Shown in pieces: positions 6,581 to 11,513 of a DNA stretch of 11,513 nt. Under the pieces are notes generated by a model that made no database searches, was not told where the DNA came from, and saw only the letters and a list, made by a program, of their open reading frames with translations. The position numbers and the translations under genes are program-made. The stretch is from contig JACDEQ010000045.1 of assembly GCA_013816225.1 (NCBI GenBank), forward strand, positions 1 through 11,513. The letters are read 5' to 3'. This DNA is from Armatimonadota bacterium (GTDB lineage: Bacteria > Armatimonadota > Fimbriimonadia > Fimbriimonadales > ATM1). Position 1 is the first letter of the stretch, and each line of letters opens with the position of its first letter.

Positions 6581-7707
6581 CCGTATCGCTCGGCGAAGGC
6601 ATTCATGAAGTCCGAAAGAACGACAGCGCCGGTTTCCGGAAAAGCGTTGTACATCGACGCCCGGACGCCACCGGTGCTACGATGGCCCTTCAGCGTGACC
6701 ATCTTCTCGACCTTGGCATCTTCGAGGAACTTCTCGGTCAGCTCGTCGCTTGGCAGGTTGAAGAGGATGTTCATGAGCGAGCGGCTGGACTTAGGCACCT
6801 TGCTCTTATAGAAGCCCTCGCTCCCATCCATCGCGTCGTAAATCAGCTTGGCTTTGCGTTCGTTGACTACCTGGATCATCTCTATGCCTCCCTGCCGCTG
6901 CAGCCACTTGTAGTAGAGGCCGCAGACGTAAATCGTGAAGCACGGGGGCGTGTTGTGGATCGAGTGGCCCTTGTGCGCGGCGTCCCAAGAGAACATCAGC
7001 GGCAAATCCTGCTTAGCGGCGATGTCGAGTGCTTGCGGGCTCAAGATGACCGTGGCAACTCCGGCTGGGCCCTGGTTCTTCTGGGCACCTGCAAAGATCA
7101 CGTCGTACTTGTCAAGGTCGAATGGGCGGCTGAGGATATTACTCGATGCATCGCAAACGATAAGCGCGTCCGAGTCGAACTCGGCGTCGCGCAAGTAATC
7201 GATCCCGTCGACAGTCTCGTTGCTCGTGTAGTAAACATAATTCTCGGCCCCGGTGAACTCGGGCTCGTCATCGTCCGGAGCGCGTGTGAAGCCGTTGGCC
7301 TCGTCCGACCAAGCGACGGTCAGGTCCGTGAGCTTCTTCGCGTGCTTGATCGACTGGTGGCCCCAGTAGCCGGTGTCCACGTAACTCGGCGTGCTGCCCT
7401 CCATCTTCAGGTTCATAGGAACGAGCACGTTTTCCATGCTCGCGCCGCCTTGGAGGAATAGAACCCCCCAGTCGTCCGGGATATCCATGAGGCTTCGCAG
7501 GTCGGCCAGCGCCTGCATATGGATGCCGTCGTAGGCTTTGCCACGGTGGCTCATCTCGAGCACGCTCATGCCCGACCCCTTGTAACTGAGCAGGTCTTCC
7601 TTGGCCTCTTCGAGAACCTCTAGAGGCAGGCCGCCCGGCCCCGCGGAAAAGTTGAAAACCCTGTCGTACTTGAGCGCTGCGCCCTTCGTTTCCTCGGTCG
7701 GAATCAT
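6577..7707 (-). CDS. serC: Phosphoserine aminotransferase
   Basis: PLP enzyme converting 3-phosphohydroxypyruvate to O-phosphoserine in serine biosynthesis (and possibly the PdxB-dependent pyridoxal pathway); 376 residues. The N-terminal FNFSAGPGGLPLEVLEEA (18-35) is diagnostic of SerC. The PLP-binding lysine is K210 in FAGAQKNQGPAG. Other cofactor contacts are GGASMEN (87-93), TGYWG (112-116), TSNETVDGI (161-169) and CDASSN (185-190). The C-terminal KGHRSTGGVRASMYNA motif is present, so the gene is complete. I chose ATG at 7707 because the conserved fold starts shortly after it, and a TATCCT box lies exactly six bases upstream; longer in-frame starts would overlap the divergent amidase gene. 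The TAG stop overlaps the TAA stop of convergent galT by four bases. Confidence 0.96.
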   Translation of the reverse strand: MIPTEETKGAALKYDRVFNFSAGPGGLPLEVLEEAKEDLLSYKGSGMSVLEMSHRGKAYDGIHMQALADLRSLMDIPDDWGVLFLQGGASMENVLVPMNLKMEGSTPSYVDTGYWGHQSIKHAKKLTDLTVAWSDEANGFTRAPDDDEPEFTGAENYVYYTSNETVDGIDYLRDAEFDSDALIVCDASSNILSRPFDLDKYDVIFAGAQKNQGPAGVATVILSPQALDIAAKQDLPLMFSWDAAHKGHSIHNTPPCFTIYVCGLYYKWLQRQGGIEMIQVVNERKAKLIYDAMDGSEGFYKSKVPKSSRSLMNILFNLPSDELTEKFLEDAKVEKMVTLKGHRSTGGVRASMYNAFPETGAVVLSDFMNAFAERYG

Positions 7708-7713
7708 GCATTT

Positions 7714-7719
7714 AGGATA
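7714..7719 (-). promoter_or_regulatory. Putative -10 box for leaderless serC transcript
   Basis: TATCCT on the minus strand, followed by six bases and the serC ATG. The whole gap to the divergent amidase gene is 31 bp, so any -35 element would lie within the first codons of the amidase gene. No Shine-Dalgarno sequence is visible. Confidence 0.5.
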
Positions 7720-7726
7720 CCTTGGG

Positions 7727-7732
7727 TAGTCT
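7727..7732 (+). promoter_or_regulatory. Putative -10 box for leaderless amidase transcript
   Basis: TAGTCT, followed by six bases and the ATG at 7739. Seven bases separate it from the oppositely oriented serC box, so RNA polymerase probably cannot occupy both promoters at once. No Shine-Dalgarno sequence is visible. Confidence 0.45.
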
Positions 7733-7738
7733 CGAAAG

Positions 7739-8200
7739 ATGCTCAGGAGGGATTCTCCGAACTTCGACGCCCGCCCGCCCGGGCTCGCCGTCGACACAAT
7801 AGTTCTGCACGCGACGGTCTTTGACACTTTGGAGGAAACTTGCTCTCACTTCGAGAACCCCGAGAGCCAAGTTTCGACGCATTACACGGTCGATCGCGAC
7901 GGCACCGTTGTCCAGCACGTGGACGAATCGCGCAGCGCTTTCCACGCAGGGGTATCCCGAATGCCGGACGGTCGCGAGAAAGTGAACGACTTCTCCATCG
8001 GCATCGAGCTGGTAAACCTGAATGATGCGATCGATCCCTATCCCATGGAGCAACTTAGCGCATTGGAAACTCTCTTGCACCAAATCAGCACAAGGCATCC
8101 GATCGCCAACATCGTCACGCATGCAGAAATAGCGCAACCTCCCGGGAGAAAGACCGATCCCGCTGGCTTAGATCCTTCGCAGTTTCGGCCGAAGCGCTGA
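7739..8200 (+). CDS. N-acetylmuramoyl-L-alanine amidase, AmpD-like (Amidase_2)
   Basis: Zinc amidase of the PGRP/AmpD fold that cleaves the bond between N-acetylmuramic acid and the L-alanine of the stem peptide; 153 residues. Expected zinc ligands are H24 (VDTIVLHAT, 18-26), H128 (IVTHAEIA, 125-132) and D140 in GRKTDPAGLD (136-145), the same GRKTDP motif seen in AmpD; K138 precedes it. The core also shows STHYTVDRDGTVVQHV (46-61), AFHAG (67-71) and FSIGIELVN (85-93). There is no signal peptide or membrane segment, so it should act in the cytoplasm on recycled muropeptides, as AmpD does. A phage-lysin origin is possible but nothing phage-like surrounds it. It diverges from serC with 31 bp between starts and converges on the CYTH-CHAD gene. 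Exact substrate is unproven, so I leave the symbol blank. Confidence 0.9.
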   Translation: MLRRDSPNFDARPPGLAVDTIVLHATVFDTLEETCSHFENPESQVSTHYTVDRDGTVVQHVDESRSAFHAGVSRMPDGREKVNDFSIGIELVNLNDAIDPYPMEQLSALETLLHQISTRHPIANIVTHAEIAQPPGRKTDPAGLDPSQFRPKR

Positions 8201-8288
8201 CCTCCTTCGTATTCTCGTTTCGCTAGACGCACCCAACGAACTTGCGAGTAGGTTGGCACGCCCCGGCTCACTCGAGCCCGGACATTGC
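8201..8288. other. Intergenic gap between convergent genes with a weak hairpin
   Basis: An 88-bp spacer between the stops of the amidase and CYTH-CHAD genes. An imperfect inverted repeat, CCGGCTC (8263-8269) with GAGCCCGG (8274-8281), gives a 7-bp stem with one bulged base. No T-tract follows on either strand, so a terminator role is only a possibility. I see no gene here. Confidence 0.35.
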
Positions 8289-9893
8289 CTAAATGCCGCC
8301 GAGAACGCGGCCGAGGGTGCGGCGGAAGGTGGGGCCGACGATTCGGCGCCAGACGCGGCGCGCCGTGCCCCGGCGGCGGTCTCGCTCGCGCTGCCTGGAA
8401 CGCAGGAAGACGGCGACCGAGTGGGTCGAGGCGGGCGAGAGGCGCGCCGCCCGCTCCAGGAGGAATGCGCGCGAGAGGTCGGCGGCCACGTCGGCGTCGT
8501 GCATCATTCCGAGTTCGTCCTGGAGTTCGGTAACCCAGCCGATCAGGTCCGCTGCTTGCGGCGGGAGCGCTTCCTTGAAGAACTCCAGCGTGTACCGTAG
8601 CCGTTTGCCCTCGATCCGCAGGGCATGGAGCGTCTCGATGTCTGCCCACGGCATCACGCGGTCGTATGCCCGAACGCGCTCGTAGGCCGCCACGATCCGG
8701 CTCCCTGCCGTGTCGCGGACCGTCTGGGGCTCGACGGCGCAGACGCTCCGCGTCCCCGCTTCCTCTGTGGTGGTAAACGATATGTAGTCATCGACGAACT
8801 TTTGGTACCAAGGCGAATCGAGCAAGGCCACGAGGCCGGCCCGGGCGGCTTCGCGTTTTGCTCGCCAATCGTCGAAGAGGGGCGCGATTGCCACTTTCTC
8901 GTCTTGCGGCAGACTTTCAACGTAGAGCGCGGCGCCTTCGAGGAGCACATCGAGGTCCCTGACAGCTCCGAGCGCACGCGCAACTCTCCGAAGCTCGGCC
9001 ACGTACCGCCGCTCACGGCCGCGCCGAAACGCACCATCGAAGACACGCCACGCCGCACGCATGCGCCGCGTGGCCACCCTCACGGCATGCAACGCCTCGA
9101 TGTCCTGGCCGAGACGGGTGCCCTCCTCTTTGGCGAGCATTTTGGCCAAATGAAAACGGAGCACTTTCCTACCCGCTTCCGCGAGCGAGTCGTGCTGAGT
9201 AATGCCAGGAGCTTTTCCGGCCACGAGACGAGGCTTCTTCTTCGGCGGCTTAGCCCCTTTCTCAAGAAGCGCGGCGGCCGTCGACTCTTTGCTTCTCAGC
9301 TCCGGGCGCAAGCCCCCCGCCGACATGAGGGCCGCGGCGACAGGTTCCAACAGGTCAGGCTTTCCTCGGCGCAGTTCAACCTCAAGCACGTGCCCGTTTC
9401 CGAGAACTCTGTTGCCCTTGTGGTACGTAACTTCGTCGATGCTGAGCACTGCTCTTCCGGTACGCGATGAAAGATCACGTTCGCACCGCACCTGTTTGAT
9501 GCGGAAACGCTCGCGCAGGGGTTCGCCCGCGGTAAGTTCGTCGAGTTTGGTTTTGGCGTCACTCTCCGGCCATGTTCCCGGGTTCAAAATGTTCGTTGCC
9601 GGACCCTCCATCTCGAACCGGGTATGCAGGCCGTTGTTACTTTCGTTCGGGGACGTGCTCTTCAATGTGAGGAGCACACTTTCGCCATTGGCTCGGATGC
9701 GGGCAGTCCAGCCAGCCATTTGAAGACGTCCGTCACGCGTGTCGAAGTAAATGTCTTCGAGCTGCAACTCGCGCCAATCTCCGGCCCGTAGCCCCGCCAC
9801 CTGATCGCCGCCGACACTCTCTTGGACCTTCGCCAAATCGTCGATGGCGTATTTCAATTCGACTTCTGAAGGTTGGGCTGCTTCCTTCGTCAA
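8289..9893 (-). CDS. CYTH and CHAD domain-containing protein
   Basis: A 534-residue two-domain protein. Residues about 9-205 are a CYTH domain: the hallmark ExExK is E10-V-E12-L-K14, followed by the metal/phosphate-binding strands (IYFDTRDGRL 48-57, GESVLLTLKS 70-79, EVELRRGKP 171-179). CYTH enzymes are triphosphate tunnel hydrolases or adenylate cyclases. After a K/P-rich linker (about 212-225), residues about 235-510 form a CHAD domain, a helical bundle with paired conserved basic helices: HAVRVATRRMRAAWRVF (269-285) and a second HALRIEGKRLRYTLEFF. CHAD domains bind inorganic polyphosphate, so a role in polyphosphate or triphosphate metabolism is likely but unproven. The only in-frame start found before an upstream stop is TTG at 9893, with a weak GGGAG seven bases before it. 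An ATG at 9915 is in another frame. The C-terminal tail is arginine-rich. Confidence 0.92.
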   Translation of the reverse strand: MTKEAAQPSEVELKYAIDDLAKVQESVGGDQVAGLRAGDWRELQLEDIYFDTRDGRLQMAGWTARIRANGESVLLTLKSTSPNESNNGLHTRFEMEGPATNILNPGTWPESDAKTKLDELTAGEPLRERFRIKQVRCERDLSSRTGRAVLSIDEVTYHKGNRVLGNGHVLEVELRRGKPDLLEPVAAALMSAGGLRPELRSKESTAAALLEKGAKPPKKKPRLVAGKAPGITQHDSLAEAGRKVLRFHLAKMLAKEEGTRLGQDIEALHAVRVATRRMRAAWRVFDGAFRRGRERRYVAELRRVARALGAVRDLDVLLEGAALYVESLPQDEKVAIAPLFDDWRAKREAARAGLVALLDSPWYQKFVDDYISFTTTEEAGTRSVCAVEPQTVRDTAGSRIVAAYERVRAYDRVMPWADIETLHALRIEGKRLRYTLEFFKEALPPQAADLIGWVTELQDELGMMHDADVAADLSRAFLLERAARLSPASTHSVAVFLRSRQRERDRRRGTARRVWRRIVGPTFRRTLGRVLGGI

Positions 9894-10004
9894 GCAACCG
9901 CTCCCGCGAAGCCATTCGATCTCACGTCTAACCGTACCCCACTAAAACAACGAGAAGTGTCTGCGCAAACCTGTCCGGGCCACACGAGGGTCAAGGTCGG
10001 ACTG

Positions 10005-10716
10005 TTATCGATCCTTCATCATTCCACGGTTGGTTGCAAGCTCGGCGCGTCTTCGCCCGCGTAAGGCAAGCAAACCGAGGCCGGCGCGCGTGGCCAGGAG
10101 CGTCGCCGGTTCCGGGATCACGTCGTTTCCGAGGCCGAGCGAAAAGTCCCACGTGCCCTTTCCCGAGCCACTCCGACGTGGGATCGAAGTTCGCGCCGAA
10201 ACTTTCGCTGTCGTAAAGGAAGTTTCCGTCGCCTAGGGGAGATCCGATGCCATCATCTCCCGAGGTTGTGGATAGGTAGAAATGGCCCGATCCGTTGCCT
10301 ACGGGGGCAACCGTGAACCAATGGTGTCCCGGTGCAAGATCGATCCTTGGAATGTCCCCCCGCACGTTCCATTCCAACAATCCAAATCCGCCTCCGAACG
10401 TTTCCACAGCGGTCGCTGCGACCGTTCCCGAGTGTATGAGTTCTCCTCCATTCCCCTGTTCCACGCCTTGTCGAAACTAGTAATAGAGCTGTGTCGGTAG
10501 GGGCCCGTCGACAAGGAAGTTGCCAAACAGCCAGTCGATTTCCGCTCCGGGGGTGTCATTCAGGAAATTGTCGTAAACGCGGGTGTCTTCAATGGCCGTA
10601 TCCCTTCCTGATTCGAGCAAACCTCTGCCGTCGAAGTCTCCGCCGTAAAACCAAGGTGTCTGAGCAAGCGCACCGGGAGCGATTGCAAGCAGCAAGATCA
10701 TTAACAGGATATTCAT
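10005..10716 (-). pseudogene. PEP-CTERM exported protein gene, broken by a nonsense codon and a frameshift
   Basis: The start has a clear signal peptide (MNILLMILLLAIAPGALA, then QTPWFYGGDFDG) and a very strong ribosome site. Translation is cut by TAG at 10477-10479 after residue 79, but the same frame continues for more than 100 codons with secreted-protein composition (HSGTVAATAVETFGGGF, LAPGHHWFTVAPVGNGSG, GANFDPTSEWLG). At about 10155-10164, in the run GGGAAAGGGC, one extra base shifts the frame. In the +1 frame it reads TWDFSLGLGNDV, then a PEP-CTERM tail: VIPEPATLL, a hydrophobic stretch, LRGRRRA, and a stop at 10005-10007. If repaired the protein would be about 236 residues, exported and anchored or processed by an exosortase/archaeosortase-type system. 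Function is unknown. Decay or assembly errors could explain the two lesions. It sits between infB and the CYTH-CHAD gene, all on the minus strand. Confidence 0.82.
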
Positions 10717-10720
10717 TTTT

Positions 10721-10730
10721 CTCCTCCTTT
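10721..10730 (-). promoter_or_regulatory. Shine-Dalgarno of the PEP-CTERM gene
   Basis: AAAGGAGGAG followed by four A bases and ATG at 10716. It is near-perfect, which supports this start and suggests the gene was expressed until recently or still is as a truncated product. Confidence 0.8.
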
Positions 10731-10859
10731 AAAGAGTTTCAAGCGGGCTTGATACTTCGCTTTTTCACCGAACTGTGCCAGGCAAGGAAGCTATCGAGGC
10801 CGATCCGGCGATCGATGACCTGAACGTCCCGCTATTCCACGTGATGGAGTGGCAAAAAC

Positions 10860-11513
10860 CTAAACGTTGATCTGGGCGACCTCGTAGGCCTCGATAACGT
10901 CGCCTTCCTTGTAAGCCGTCCAGCCGTCGAACTGGATGCCGCACTCGAAGCCGGCCGTCATCTCACGGACGTCCTCCTTAATGTTCTTGAGCGAGTCGAT
11001 CCTGCCTTCGTAGACGATCTCGTCGCCTCGCTTCACGCGGCATTTCGCTCCTCGCACGACCTTGCCGTCGGTCACGTAGCAGCCCGCGACGTGGCCCTGC
11101 TTGGTTAGCTTGAACACCATCCTGATCTCGACGGTGCCCATGTACTGCTCTTCGAACTTCGGTTCGAGCATGCCCTTCACAGCCTTCTCGATGTCCTCGA
11201 TGAGTTCGTAGATAATGTTGTATTGGCGTATTTCGACCTTCTGCCTAGCCGCTTCTTCTTTGGCTTTCGGCTCGACCTTCGTATTGAAACTGACCACGAT
11301 CGCCTCGGAGGCGCGTGCCAGCATGATGTCACCCTCGCCGACGGTACCGACACCGGAGTGCAGCACCCGAACGTCGACCTCGTCGCTCTCGATTTTGTCG
11401 AGGAGGCCCTTGACCGCTTCGACCGAGCCCTGGACGTCGGCCCTGATGATTATTCGAAGCTCTTTGCTTTCGCTCGCCGCAAGCCGCTCCTGCAGATCAG
11501 CCAGAGTTACTTT
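10860..11513 (-). CDS. infB: Translation initiation factor IF-2 (3' part only)
   Basis: The C-terminal 217 residues of IF-2; the frame is open at the right edge, so the N-terminal region and the GTPase domain lie outside. The visible part starts at KVTLADLQERL, runs into domain III (ELRIIIRADVQGSVEAVKGLL, shown here as about residues 18-38; VLHSGVGTVGEGDIMLA, and VVSFNTKVEP), and ends with the beta-barrel domain IV that binds fMet-tRNA (GCYVTDGKVVRGAKCRV, DEIVYEGRIDSLKNIKEDV, GFECGIQFDGW, GDVIEAYEV). The order and spacing match E. coli IF-2 closely. It ends with TAG at 10860-10862. Genes normally linked to infB in bacteria (nusA upstream, rbfA and truB downstream) are absent on the downstream side: what follows is the broken PEP-CTERM gene. 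Confidence 0.96.
   Translation of the reverse strand, partial: KVTLADLQERLAASESKELRIIIRADVQGSVEAVKGLLDKIESDEVDVRVLHSGVGTVGEGDIMLARASEAIVVSFNTKVEPKAKEEAARQKVEIRQYNIIYELIEDIEKAVKGMLEPKFEEQYMGTVEIRMVFKLTKQGHVAGCYVTDGKVVRGAKCRVKRGDEIVYEGRIDSLKNIKEDVREMTAGFECGIQFDGWTAYKEGDVIEAYEVAQINV

Noticed and set aside
6682..7461. Plus-strand open frame of 259 codons opposite serC
   Set aside because: Antisense to the clear SerC coding sequence; no recognisable domain.
7708..7827. Upstream extension of serC to a start at 7827
   Set aside because: It would overlap the amidase gene and adds residues with no SerC similarity; ATG at 7707 has the -10-like box at the right spacing.
8038..8649. Minus-strand open frame of 203 codons spanning the amidase 3' end and CYTH-CHAD 3' end
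   Set aside because: It overlaps two well-supported genes in other frames, and its Arg/Pro/Gly-rich composition is typical of a shadow frame.
8625..9470. Plus-strand open frame of 281 codons opposite the CYTH-CHAD gene
   Set aside because: Antisense to a recognised two-domain protein; composition is shadow-like.
10801..10814. Hairpin CGATC-CGGC-GATCG downstream of infB as terminator
   Set aside because: Only a 5-bp stem with no T-run on the minus strand; too weak to support.
1..11513. CRISPR array, tRNA/rRNA genes, transposase, toxin-antitoxin or defence genes
   Set aside because: No regularly spaced repeats, no tRNA-like cloverleaf, and no protein signature of these kinds was found on either strand.

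Overview
This window is a compact, moderately GC-rich bacterial chromosome segment. It carries mostly housekeeping genes, cut at both ends: the left edge lies inside a succinate dehydrogenase flavoprotein gene and the right edge inside the translation initiation factor IF-2 gene. I infer the lineage only loosely. A PEP-CTERM sorting signal implies a diderm-type envelope with an exosortase. The SdhB sequence resembles the actinobacterial Sdh1-like class. Several genes have a -10-like hexamer exactly six bases before the ATG, as in leaderless genes of Deinococcus-like lineages. Armatimonadota (Fimbriimonadia) would fit this mixture, but nothing here proves it.

Layout, left to right. (1) 2-2349, plus strand: sdhA (5'-truncated) and sdhB, two bases apart. 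No membrane-anchor gene follows, so sdhC probably lies upstream. (2) 2350-2630: a 281-bp gap between convergent genes with three strong palindromes, two of them copies of one 32-nt unit; this looks like a REP-like repeat cluster. (3) 2631-4984, minus strand: metG (methionyl-tRNA synthetase) followed by a small VOC/glyoxalase-fold gene. (4) 5034-6580, plus strand: leuD, then galT two bases later, forming one operon that diverges from metG. (5) 6577-7707, minus strand: serC, tail-to-tail with galT with their stop codons overlapping. (6) 7739-8200, plus strand: a cytoplasmic AmpD-like amidase, only 31 bp from the divergent serC start. (7) 8289-9893, minus strand: a CYTH-CHAD protein (polyphosphate/triphosphate-related). 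(8) 10005-10716, minus strand: a PEP-CTERM exported-protein gene broken by an in-frame TAG and a +1 frameshift. (9) 10860-11513, minus strand: the 3' end of infB.

The genes do not form one pathway. They cover respiration (sdhAB), amino-acid biosynthesis (leuD, serC), translation (metG, infB), sugar-nucleotide metabolism (galT) and peptidoglycan turnover (amidase). I found no defence system, CRISPR array, transposase, tRNA or rRNA gene. The observations most worth following up are the four start regions with TANNNT at a fixed distance of six bases from ATG and no Shine-Dalgarno sequence, the palindrome cluster, and the doubly damaged PEP-CTERM gene. I see no convincing new multi-gene system.
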